Positions 31,280-40,937 of a stretch of 64,000 nt of DNA are shown piece after piece. A program made the translations under genes and the position numbers. Below the pieces are notes generated by a model that had not been told where the DNA came from, made no database searches, and saw nothing but the letters and a program-made list of their open reading frames with translations. The DNA comes from Taeniopygia guttata. Its lineage: Eukaryota > Chordata > Aves > Passeriformes > Estrildidae. The stretch is taken from the NCBI RefSeq assembly GCF_048771995.1, contig NC_133064.1:31351001-31415000 (forward strand). The letters run 5' to 3'. Numbering within the stretch: the stretch's first letter is position 1; each line of letters begins with the position of its first letter.

Positions 31280-32270
31280 AAAGAACCGTTTAATCCAGAA
31301 GAAAGATAACATGCCACATGCTGGGAGGGAGATCGTAGAATAAAAATATTTAAAATATCGGAAACCCCCGAGACAAAGCAAGAAAAGAAAAAGGGGGGCA
31401 AAAAAAAGGGCTGGGAAAAGGACGAAGAAAGAAAAATATTTGGATCGTTTGCAAGTGTTGCCTCCTCCGTTCCCACTTGCTCCCTCACCGCCCGTGGTTG
31501 CTCCGCCGGTCCCGGTCCCCGTCCCGGCCCCAGTCTCGCCGCTCGGGGCTGCAACGCTAGTCCCCGCCCCCATCCCGGCTCCGGCCCCGCCGGTGAATTT
31601 GTCTGCCCCGGTCCTGGCCACCTGGCCTGCGGCCGCTCAGCCGGCCGTGCCGGGGTCCGTCCTGCCACGTGGTCTGGGGTCGCCGCGCCGACTGCACCGA
31701 GGGGAGGTCCCGTCTGTCCTGGCCGACCCATCCCCGGCTGCCCTGCCCGTGCCGCTGCTGCCGAGGCCGCCCTGCCTGCTTTGTCTCTGACGGGAGCTGC
31801 CGAATCATCCGCCAACAGCCATGTGGAGCTCGGTCTCCAGCGGAAGATCCCCCTTTGGCGGTTCCGGCAGCGGACCCCGCCTGGCACGGATCCCTCCCCT
31901 AAACCCCCCTCCTGCCCTGCGTTCCGTTCCCTGCGTTCAGTTCCGGCTGTTCGGGGAAACTCTCTCTAGAAGAAGCACCTCCTGAGTGGGGTCAAAATGG
32001 TGAGGAGGGGAGGAAACACGAGAATAATTATGGTAATTTGATAATCAAGAGAATAAAAGAGACGGCATCCCGAAGGCTAAATGCAAAAAAAAAAAAAAAA
32101 AAAAAAAAAAGACTTTGAAGGGGCAGCTTTTGAGAGAGAAAGAAGAAACTCCAAGTGAATAGTTAGACAGACTTAGGACATTATAAGACAAATTGCACTA
32201 ATCAGGTAAAAGATCTGAAAATCTTCCGAGAAATGGGCACAAAAGAGGAATAGAGAAGTCATAAGCTCTA
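31280..32270 (+). pseudogene. gag: H2 gag remnant
   Basis: Lys-rich matrix C-terminus (near 31380-31440), a Pro/Val-rich p12-like linker (31440-31790) and a capsid C-terminal scrap with a REKEETPSEWLDRLR major-homology-like segment (near 32130). The capsid N-terminal part and the zinc knuckle are missing. A 26-A run (32085-32110) encodes poly-Lys. H2 is a diverged relative of provirus H, which landed in it. Confidence 0.65.
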
Positions 32271-32289
32271 TATTTTAGGGGACAAATGC

Positions 32290-33357
32290 CATCTGGAGCC
32301 AGTGATAACTTTAAAAGTGGGTCCCCAAGAAGAAGAATTAGAATTTCTGGTAGACATAGGGGCAGAAAAAACCTGCCTGTTAAATATTCCAAAAGGTTAT
32401 AGTGTGAACAAAGATACTGTAAAGGTAATAGGGCAAAAGGAGAGAGATTCACAGTTCCTGTCGTTAAAGACGTGGCAATTGAGGGAGAAACTAAAATTTA
32501 GATGGAGGATGTCTTATTGGTCACTGGGGTAGGTAGCAACTTATTAAGAAGAAACTTACAGGTAAAACTAGTGTTATAAATCAAAATTTGTCCAGCCAAA
32601 TTCAAATGAAAAAATAGAATATTTATTTTGCAATCAAATTCTATCTAGTCAGCCACAAGGAAAGAAAAGTGCCAAGCCCGGGGTCGGCACTGGGTGTACA
32701 ACAAAGAAGTCAGCCTCAGCAGTGGTTTTCCCCTATGCCCACACACCTCCATCCTGGCACAAGCAGTTTTTATAGGAAAAATTCCACCTGAGGCCAAGAT
32801 TTTGGCAGTCAGTCTCTTCTTCCATTTTGAGTCCATAGGTTAATGATATTTTCTTTTTTTGGTGATGAGGAAGAACAATTCAGTGTCGGAGTTGTTGAAT
32901 CCCTTGATGAAATTTACAGGAACACTGCATTCACACGTATCTGCTCCAGGATTTCCATGATATCCATCTCGGGCTATGATCAGCACCTGAGAGCCTGGGA
33001 GTCCCCATATCTCTCCAGACATGGCGAGCCACATCCTTTTATGTGTAAATCGTGTTTCAACATACACTAGGTTTAGCCTTGGGATGGGGGGGGGGGGGGG
33101 GGAGCTTCTAATACAAATGAGGATAATATAACAAGTATCCAATATTACATATTTCATACAAGGAATGGAGTGAATTATATCTACTACACATAACACTAAG
33201 AATAGGGGTTATACCAGAAGAAGGGAAAATGACAGCTAGAGTTTTAGAACTTGGCCAGGAAGATGAGCAATAAAATTAACAAGGAAGTCTGGGCTGGGGA
33301 AAGAAATAGGGGAGGATTAGATATAGACCCTATAAGGGTCACAACTGAGAGAGAAGA
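32290..33357 (+). pseudogene. pro: H2 protease, interrupted by solo LTR
   Basis: The frame at 32302-32532 matches provirus H protease, with VDIGAEKT at the active site, Ile replacing the middle residue. It is cut at 32571 by a reverse LTR and resumes at 33196 with several stops. Confidence 0.75.
32572..33195 (-). mobile_element. Solo LTR, H family, reverse (624 bp)
   Basis: Plus strand tgttataaat to acataaca. Flanks ctag and ctaa suggest a 4-bp duplication with one change. A run of 17 G lies at 33086-33102. Confidence 0.85.
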
Positions 33358-33657
33358 TTGTCCCATATGTATCATATATCCTTAGAAGGACAGGAAGGCT
33401 TGAAGCCAGTAATAGAAAGACTAATAAAGGATGAGACATTAGAACCTTGTATGTCTCCTCATAATATCCCTATTCTCCCAGTAAAGAAGCCCGAGGGGAA
33501 CTGTCTTTTATTGTTTGGGGAAGCTGAAGTTGAGGTTAGAGATTATATAAAACTTTTGAATTTTCTGCGGGAAAAAGGATTAAGGGTATCAAAAGGGAAA
33601 CTGCAATTTGTAGAACCAGAGGTAAAATATCTTGGACACTTAATAAGTAGGGGTAGC
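33358..33657 (+). pseudogene. pol: H2 RT fragment with internal deletion
   Basis: 101 codons align with the fingers of provirus H RT, then jump straight to the thumb (EVKYLGHLI), skipping the palm and the YVDD box. Confidence 0.78.
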
Positions 33658-34269
33658 TGGTGAAATGAAAATTGACCCAGCCGAATTAAAAATAAAAAAC
33701 AATTTTATTATAGCGATCGAATTCTATCTGAGCCAGCCACAAAGAAAAGGACAGTGCTGAGCCCAGGTGGGTCACAGGTTTGACTATACCAGGAGAGGGT
33801 CTCCTATGCTCCATACCACCCTCCCAGTACAAGCGATTCTTATAGGGAATATTTTGTTTGAGGCCAGGATTTCGGCAATCAGCCTTTTCTTTCTATTCAA
33901 AGTCCCACATATTCATAAAGTCTCTTTTTCTGCAGTTGAGCCGAACAATCCGGTGTCTGGGAGGTGATGAATCTCCCTGATGCAGTTATGGGAACACAGC
34001 ATTCAGATGTATCACCCTGAATGGCTCTAGTGATTCCAGTCTTGAGTCGTTGCCCAGATGATGATTGCCCGGGTGTTCCTGGATCACCTTGAGAAATGAC
34101 CCATCTCTGGACCAGCTACATGTATTAACTTGTAAATGAGGTTTTATCAGGGACCAGTTTCCACATATGTGAGACAACTCCCAGTGCCAACTTGTACACT
34201 TTCTTAATAATATCAAATATTACATACATTATGCTCTACCGGCACGAATTATCTTTATTACATATAACA
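33658..34269 (-). mobile_element. Solo LTR, H family, reverse, diverged (612 bp)
   Basis: Plus strand tggtgaaatg to catataaca. It is more diverged than the LTR at 32572, and the target duplication is not evident. Confidence 0.75.
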
Positions 34270-34415
34270 CTGAAAACTCAACCATGAAAGAATTGCAGGA
34301 ATTTTATCTCTTCCCTCTCCCTCTTCAAAGAGGGAAATCAGAAGACTACTCGGATTATTAGGATATTGCAGATTATGGGTTGATGGATATACACAAACAA
34401 TAACATTTTTATATA
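34270..34415 (+). pseudogene. pol: H2 RT thumb fragment
   Basis: Reads the RRLLGLLGYCR thumb block, with frameshifts, up to provirus H. Confidence 0.65.
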
Positions 34416-34992
34416 TGTTATGGGTAATAGACATAATTTGCGCCTTTCCTTATACGAAATATATATTGTTAAATACTTGTTTGTACTAGCCTCCCCCCCC
34501 CCCTCCGTTCCCCCCCTTCTCCTCCCCTCCGAGGCCAGGTGTATGTTAAGAAGCTCATTTACAAGTGAGAAGATACAGCTAGCCAGACGCCAGACGATGG
34601 GCCATGGCGCTGATCATCGCGTGAACGACCCGAGATGGATATCTCTGGAATCCCCAGACAGATCCATGTGGATTCAACAAACTCCAGACACTGAATTATT
34701 AACACATGGACTCTGAATAGAAGAAAGGACTGATTACAAAAATCTTGGCCTCAGGCGGAATTATCCCTATAAAACTTGCTTGTGCCAGGATGGAGGTGTG
34801 TGGGCATAGAGGAAAACCTCTCCTGAGGCTGACTTCTTGTCGCACACCCAGGGCTGACCCCGGGCTCGGCACTGTTTTTTTTTCCCTTCTCCTTTCCTTA
34901 TTTTTTCCTGTGGTTGGCTAGATGGAATTTGACCGCAAATAAAACTGTTGTGTTTTTTTTTAATTTGGCTGAATAAACGTTCATTTATAACA
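34416..34992 (+). mobile_element. 5' LTR of provirus H
   Basis: tgttatggg to tttataaca. TATAAAA at 34768-34774; aataaa at 34938 and about 34972. A C/T-homopolymer tract lies in U3 near 34492. Confidence 0.95.
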
Positions 34993-34996
34993 AACT

Positions 34997-35015
34997 TGGT
35001 GACCCCTTACGTGAT
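34997..35015 (+). promoter_or_regulatory. Primer-binding site, tRNA-Trp-like (provirus H)
   Basis: tggtgaccccttacgtgat begins four bases after the LTR. It resembles a Trp-type PBS except for a small change in the middle. Confidence 0.65.
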
Positions 35016-35783
35016 CTGGTTTGGGGGTATCCTGGGAGTTCCCTCTCCTAGATCCGGGCGGCGCCCTGCTGATTTTAGCAGCCGGATAGGACTGCAGAAC
35101 CCCACGGAACCAACCAGATTCCAAAAGCAGCAAAAAAAGCCACATTAAGGAAAGGATATAAACGGGCCCAGAGCTCTCGGAATTCGGAGCTAAATCTCCG
35201 AGGCTGCAGCAAATTTTCACTCGTAAAATCAACGTGCACGAAGAATCCACGCGGGAAAAGGAGCCGTGAGTACTGCGTGGTTGGGTGGCGCGTGGGTGGG
35301 TGTGTGTTTGAGTGAGACGTGGCATAGCCACGGCGCGAGTGTGGACCCCAATAAACCGCAGTTCCACTAGCCCGCGAGGGAGGTGGTCGGCTAAGGGGGA
35401 AGCGAAAGAACTCGGGTTTAACGCACAACACGCATACGACCTGAAACTCTGGGAGTTTACAGGGATCCACTCACGGACGGGTCGGGGGAGGGAAGGTACG
35501 TTCTCGTGGACTCGAGAAATTGGTAAACCTCACCGGCTCTGGGCTCGGGGAGCCCAGGAAAACAGGTAAAAGAGAGCTCACTCATTTTCCAGCCAAAAAA
35601 CCCACAGATCGGTTCGCTGTGTGGTTATTTAGGTTGACAAGGTTCGGTCAGAAAAGACCGGTTTAAACACCTGGTAAACTCAGTCCGGGATTAGACTGAA
35701 ATACACATTTTAGCACGCGGGTAACTGACTTCTCGGAACAACTTGTGGACACTGACTTGGAATACGGTAAGGAATTTTTTAAT
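35016..35783 (+). promoter_or_regulatory. Provirus H leader with candidate splice donors
   Basis: Non-coding leader. Donor-like sites: gtgagta near 35266 and caggtaaaa near 35563. One of these would pair with the acceptor before env. The packaging signal presumably lies here but is not identifiable by eye. Confidence 0.5.
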
Positions 35784-37427
35784 ATGGGACAGAAAACCAG
35801 CAAAGTGCGGGGAGGACCACGAAGGGAAAACCCTAAGCCGGGAAGGAGTGAACTCCTAGAAACAAGAAAAGGTAAGCATTCAAAAATAAGGGAGGGGAAA
35901 AAGGACGAATTCCCTGAGATCCCGAGGGAAAGTCCCCTGGGCTGGATGTTAGAACACTGGGAGGACTGTTCTGTTAGACGGAAAAGGTCCAAAGAAAAAA
36001 TGATACACTATTGTGTAGAAGTATGGGGAAATATGGAAATTGGAAAATTCCAATACTGGCCCGCCTTTGGTACCTTCGAGGTTAAGCTCTGCCAAGCACT
36101 TTTAGATCACTTGTATGAGGAAGAGGAATGGGACAATGAGGAATTGGACTATGCCAGGCTGTGGGAATATGCCAGCGCGCGGCTGTTCCCTATTAAAACC
36201 TCTGGCAGCCAGGTGAGCTCGGGAAAAACTTGGGAACCCCTAGAGAACCTGCCCCCCCCATACCAGGTTCCCCCAACTCAAGCACTGGCCCCGGCAGTTC
36301 CCCCATCAGCGCCCTCGGCTCAGTCTGCACCACCACCTAATACACAAGTCTCTGATGCAGGCGCTCCGGGACCGTCCCAACCCCCACCCCCCCTCTCCAC
36401 ACAGCCCGGGAACACACACACATGCGCATGCCACACCGGGGAAAGCACGTCCCCTCCTGCCAGTAGAACTCGGCAAAAAACAAGGAAAGAATACACGGGA
36501 GATAGCGATGATGAAAAGGACAGACCGAATCTATACCCCTTAAGGGAAGTCCCCACGGCTCCCGGAATAATTGGGTTTGTAAATATTCCCATTAACACGG
36601 GGGATGTAAGGGCTTTCAAAAAGGAAATGGGAAAATTGATGGATGATCCATTGGGGGTGGCAGAAAGGTTGGACGAATTTTTGGGAAACAGTATATATTC
36701 ATATGATGATATCTCGGCTATATTAAGATCCTTGTTTAATGCTGAAGAGCGAGATATGATAAGGCAGGCTGCCATCAAGGACTGGGAATTCAGAAACCCC
36801 CAGGGTGGGAGCGGGACAGAAAAGTGGCCAGAACAAAGACCATCATGGAATGCTCAGGTGGAAGCAGACCGGGAAGAAATGATCAGACTAAGGAATATGG
36901 TAATACAAGGTATTCGAGGAGCGGTTCCAAGGGGACAAAATATTAGTAAGGCATTGGGAGAATGCCAGGGGAAGGATGAGACTCCTACGGACTGGCTGGA
37001 GAGGCTTAGGAAAAGTCTTCAAATGTATTCTGGCACTGACCCTGACTCTCCTGTGGGAACGGTCCTTTTAAAAACACAATTCGTCGCTAAATCATGGGAA
37101 GACATTCGAAAGAAGTTAGAAAAAATAGATAATTGGCAAGAGAAGAGCTTACAGGAACTATTGAGGGAGGCACAAAAGGTGTATATGAGAAGGGATGAAG
37201 AGAAACAAAAAACGCAAGCCAGGGTGTTGGTGGCGGCAGTAAGGGAAGCACAAACGGCGGCTGAGTCATCAGCTCCAGCCCGGGGGCCCCCGGGAAAGCC
37301 GGCACACACCCAAAAGAAAAACAAACAGGTAAGTGCCCCTGAATGTTTTTACTGTAAAAAGAAAGGACACCTCAAGAGGGACTGTAAGAAACGAATAAAG
37401 GATGAAAAGGTCTTTCAAGAAGAATAG
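35784..37427 (+). CDS. gag: Provirus H Gag, 547 aa, intact
   Basis: Start at the ATG of MGQKTSKV: Gly at position 2 is a myristoylation signal. The open frame also extends upstream without an ATG. Matrix covers about residues 1-130. A Pro-rich linker carries a PPPY late-domain motif (36252-36263). Capsid runs from about residue 240 to 490, with a DETPTDWLERL major-homology-like block, then a Lys/Glu-rich coiled stretch. One perfect C-x2-C-x4-H-x4-C zinc knuckle (37344-37385) follows. The single knuckle, PPPY and myristoylated matrix are gammaretroviral. It ends in TAG with pro in the same frame, so pro-pol is probably made by stop-codon readthrough. Confidence 0.93.
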   Translation: MGQKTSKVRGGPRRENPKPGRSELLETRKGKHSKIREGKKDEFPEIPRESPLGWMLEHWEDCSVRRKRSKEKMIHYCVEVWGNMEIGKFQYWPAFGTFEVKLCQALLDHLYEEEEWDNEELDYARLWEYASARLFPIKTSGSQVSSGKTWEPLENLPPPYQVPPTQALAPAVPPSAPSAQSAPPPNTQVSDAGAPGPSQPPPPLSTQPGNTHTCACHTGESTSPPASRTRQKTRKEYTGDSDDEKDRPNLYPLREVPTAPGIIGFVNIPINTGDVRAFKKEMGKLMDDPLGVAERLDEFLGNSIYSYDDISAILRSLFNAEERDMIRQAAIKDWEFRNPQGGSGTEKWPEQRPSWNAQVEADREEMIRLRNMVIQGIRGAVPRGQNISKALGECQGKDETPTDWLERLRKSLQMYSGTDPDSPVGTVLLKTQFVAKSWEDIRKKLEKIDNWQEKSLQELLREAQKVYMRRDEEKQKTQARVLVAAVREAQTAAESSAPARGPPGKPAHTQKKNKQVSAPECFYCKKKGHLKRDCKKRIKDEKVFQEE

Positions 37428-40400
37428 AGGTGTCAGGGGCTTTATAATCTGGGGTCACGGACATCAAGAGAGCCCTTGATAAAATTAAAAATTGGACCCC
37501 AAAGACAGGAACTAGTCTTTTTAGTTGATTCTGGAGCAGAAAAAACCACAGTTCAAAGACTGCCTCCTGAATGTATCAAAGGTAAAGATTTCATGACTGT
37601 GATTGGGGCTAAAGGAGAGCCCTTTCAAGTCCCCGTCCTAAAGAATGTAGAAATAGAATCAGATAATAAAATCTGTGTTGGGGATATTTTATTAGTAGAA
37701 GAAACAGAATACAATTTATTGGGAAGGGACTTAATGGTGATATTAGGAATAAGTATAATTGCAAAGGACTCACAACTCATGGTAAGTTTATACAACCTAA
37801 CTACTGAAGATGAAAAGAAAATTGATCCCAGGGTCTGGCACATTCCGGGGGAAGCTGGAAAATTAGACATGGAACCAATACACATTGAAATTGAGAGACC
37901 TGATGACCCCATAAGGGTAAAACAATATCCCATTCCTCTAGAGGGAAGGAAGGGATTGAAACCAATAATCGAGGATTTAATAAAAAGAGGCACTTTAGAG
38001 CCCTGCATGTCAAGACATAATACACCTATATTGGCAGTCCAGAAATCAGATGGTAATTATCGGCTAGTACAAGACTTAAGAGCAGTAAATCAAAGGACAA
38101 AAACCCTGTTTCCCACGGTCTCTAATCCATATACTTTGCTAAATAATGTGTCCCCAGATGACAAGTGGTATAGTGTAATCGATCTAAAAGATGCCTTCTG
38201 GACTTGTCCTCTAGCTGAGGGAAGCCGTGATTATTTTGCCTTCCAATGGGAGGACCCGGACACACATAGAAAACAACAACTAAGATGGACTTCTCTTCCT
38301 CAAGGGTTTGTAGACTCACCAAATCTCTTTGGTCAAGCCCTGGAGAAGGTGCTTAGCGAGTTTGTGCCAGTCCAGGGAACCAAACTATTGCAATATGTAG
38401 ACGACTTATTAGTAGCTGGCTCTAAGGAGGACGAAGTAAGGACTGGAACTATAGCTCTGTTAAACTTCCTGGGAGAACGAGGGTTGAAAGTTTCAAAGTC
38501 TAAATTACAATTCACTGAACCTGAAGTGAAATACTTAGGACATTGGCTGACAAAGGGAAAAAAGAGACTGGACCCAGACCGGGTGGCAGGGATAATTGCA
38601 TTGCCCCCTCCCCAGACAAAAAGAGAAGTCAGGCAATTGCTGGGACTTTTGGGCTTTTGCAGACAATGGATCGAAGGGTACAGTGAAAAGGTAAGGTTTT
38701 TATATGACAAACTTACCACAGACAGACTAAAGTGGACCGATAAAGATGAAGAGAGCTACAGAGGGTTGAAAGAAACCCTCATGGCAGCTCCAGTATTGAG
38801 TCTCCCTGACCTAAAAAGGCCCTTTCAGCTCTTTGTAGATGTGAACAACCACACTGCCCACGGAGTTCTGACCCAGGACTGGGCAGGGGCCAAAAAACCA
38901 GTTGGATATCTGTCCAAACTCCTGGACCCTGTCAGCAGGGGATGGCCCACCTGCTTACAAGCAATTGTGGCAGTAGCAATATTAGTGGAAGAAGCCAAAA
39001 AAGTAACATTCGGAGCTTCATTAACCATTTACTCCCCTCACAATGTGAGGAGCATCTTGCAGCAGAAAGCTGACAAGTGGCTGACAGATGCCAGACTCCT
39101 GAAATATGAAGCTATTTTAATCCATTCCCAGGACCTGGAGCTAAAGACTACCCCAGCACAAAATCCTGCCCAATTTCTGTTTGGGGCAGTCCAAGGGCAT
39201 CCTCCCCACGACTGTGTTGAAATGGTAGAATTACAGACCAAAATACGACCTGATTTGGAAGAAGAAGAACTCGAGGAAGGAGAAAAATGGTTTGTAGATG
39301 GGTCTGCCAGGGTAATAGATGGGAAAAGAAAATCGGGATATGCAGTCATAGATGGAAGAACGGGAACAGTAATAGAATCTGGACCCCTGAGTGCAGGGTG
39401 GTCAGCTCAAGCATGTGAACTGTATGCAGTATACAGGGCTTTGCTGGGTCTTGAAGGGAAAAAGGGGACAATTTTCACTGATTCCAAATATGCGTTTGGG
39501 GTGGTACACACCTTTGGGAAAATCTGGGAAGAAAGAGGCCTGCTAAACACACGAGGGAAAGGATTGATTCATGAAGAATTAATTAAACAAATCCTAAAAG
39601 CCATTAGAGGGCCAGAAGCTATTGCTATAGTCCATGTAAAAGGACACCAAACCGGGATGCAATTCAGGGCTCGGGGGAACAATTTAGCAGACAAAGAGGC
39701 AAAAAGCGCTGCTTTGCTAAAGGTAAGTGCCCCAGAGATTGAAAAAGGGGACGCTCAGGAATTCCCCCCCCACCCCTCTGAAACGGAGATCGAGGCTTAT
39801 CGGAAGATCGGGGGACAGTTAGAAGGAGGTAAGTGGAAGTTACCAGATGGGAGAGAATTGTTATCAAAGGAATACACCAGGAAGATTTTAAAAAGATTAC
39901 ACCAACAAACACACTGGGGGGCCCGGGCTCTGGCAGAGCAATTCCTGAGATTCTTCGGCTGCAAAGGCATATATGAATTAGCTAAACAAGAGGTGCAAGG
40001 GTGCATAACTTGCAAAAAAATAAATCGTGCAAACTCCAAAAGGTTAATGAGTTGTCGTCCAGCAGCTTACCGGCCTTTTGAAAGGATCCAGATAGATTTC
40101 ACTGAACTACCCAAGGTCGGGAGACACAAATTCTTATTAGTCATGGTAGACAAGCTAACCCACTGGGTAGAAGCTTTCCCAAGCTCCAGGGCTACAGCCC
40201 AAACAGTATCAAAAATCTTATTAGAAGAAATTATACCACGCTATGGGTTAGTAAGCTACATCGATTCAGACCAGGGCACCCACTTCACATCAAAGATCAT
40301 CAAGCTATTAGCAGATGCTTTGGGCATTCGATGGGAATACCACACCCCGTGGCACCCTCAAAGTTCAGGACAAGTTGAGAGAATGAATCAAACATTGAAA

Positions 40401-40913
40401 GCCCAATTAGCAAAATTGATGTTAGAAACAAAAATGTCATGGATAAAATGCCTCCCGTTAGCCTTATTAAACATAAGAACTATGCCTCATTCCGAGACGG
40501 GACTTTCACCTTTTGAAATGTTATATGGGATGCCTTATACCCATGGTATGCCTGTAGGGCATCCGAGATTAGAGGATAAACAAATACAACCATATCTAGT
40601 AGAATTAAATAAAAATCTCGAAGAATTGCGAAAGCAGGGGGTAATTATGCAAAACAGCCCTCTTGGCTTCTCAATACATAAAATACAACCTGGAGACAGG
40701 GTGCTTGTGAAAACCTGGCGGGAGGCCCCATTAACATCTCAATGGGAGGGACCTTTTCTTGTTCTTTTAACTACAGATACCGCGATACGAACTGCAGAAA
40801 AGGGGTGGACACACGCGTCAAGGGTAAAAAAAGTCGATCTCCAATCACCAGAGTGGAAAATCACCTCCCCCCCCGGAAATTTGAAAATAACCCTACAGCG
40901 GTCGAGTAAATAA
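37428..40913 (+). CDS. pol: Provirus H Pro-Pol (readthrough product), intact
   Basis: Frame identical to gag, open for 1,161 codons after the UAG. The first in-frame TTG, at 37476, is not a plausible start. Counting from 37476: protease active site VDSGAEKT at 18; RT with LPQG (274-277) and YVDD (307-310); RNase H acidic residues D608, E648, D669 and D739; integrase zinc site H809, H813, C843, C846 and catalytic D874, D932, E968; then a basic C-terminal domain. The protease triplet is DSG rather than the common DTG, which is seen in some active retroviral proteases. Length and order match gammaretroviral pol. It ends 24 bases before the env ATG, without overlap. Confidence 0.95.
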   Translation, partial: RCQGLYNLGSRTSREPLIKLKIGPQRQELVFLVDSGAEKTTVQRLPPECIKGKDFMTVIGAKGEPFQVPVLKNVEIESDNKICVGDILLVEETEYNLLGRDLMVILGISIIAKDSQLMVSLYNLTTEDEKKIDPRVWHIPGEAGKLDMEPIHIEIERPDDPIRVKQYPIPLEGRKGLKPIIEDLIKRGTLEPCMSRHNTPILAVQKSDGNYRLVQDLRAVNQRTKTLFPTVSNPYTLLNNVSPDDKWYSVIDLKDAFWTCPLAEGSRDYFAFQWEDPDTHRKQQLRWTSLPQGFVDSPNLFGQALEKVLSEFVPVQGTKLLQYVDDLLVAGSKEDEVRTGTIALLNFLGERGLKVSKSKLQFTEPEVKYLGHWLTKGKKRLDPDRVAGIIALPPPQTKREVRQLLGLLGFCRQWIEGYSEKVRFLYDKLTTDRLKWTDKDEESYRGLKETLMAAPVLSLPDLKRPFQLFVDVNNHTAHGVLTQDWAGAKKPVGYLSKLLDPVSRGWPTCLQAIVAVAILVEEAKKVTFGASLTIYSPHNVRSILQQKADKWLTDARLLKYEAILIHSQDLELKTTPAQNPAQFLFGAVQGHPPHDCVEMVELQTKIRPDLEEEELEEGEKWFVDGSARVIDGKRKSGYAVIDGRTGTVIESGPLSAGWSAQACELYAVYRALLGLEGKKGTIFTDSKYAFGVVHTFGKIWEERGLLNTRGKGLIHEELIKQILKAIRGPEAIAIVHVKGHQTGMQFRARGNNLADKEAKSAALLKVSAPEIEKGDAQEFPPHPSETEIEAYRKIGGQLEGGKWKLPDGRELLSKEYTRKILKRLHQQTHWGARALAEQFLRFFGCKGIYELAKQEVQGCITCKKINRANSKRLMSCRPAAYRPFERIQIDFTELPKVGRHKFLLVMVDKLTHWVEAFPSSRATAQTVSKILLEEIIPRYGLVSYIDSDQGTHFTSKIIKLLADALGIRWEYHTPWHPQSSGQVERMNQTLKAQLAKLMLETKMSWIKCLPLALLNIRTMPHSETGLSPFEMLYGMPYTHGMPVGHPRLEDKQIQPYLVELNKNLEELRKQGVIMQNSPLGFSIHKIQPGDRVLVKTWREAPLTSQWEGPFLVLLTTDTAIRTAEKGWTHASRVKKVDLQSPEWKITSPPGNLKITLQRSSK

Positions 40914-40937
40914 CTGATCACATCTATCAAGCGTTCT

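Noticed and set aside
31204..31887. 227-codon minus-strand frame
   Set aside because: Shadow of the Pro-rich H2 gag linker on the plus strand, which fits the neighbouring protease and RT fragments.
32085..32110. 26-A run, considered as a retroposed poly(A) tail
   Set aside because: Lies within H2 gag in the middle of continuous gag homology, with no target duplication; an expanded Lys codon run is simpler.
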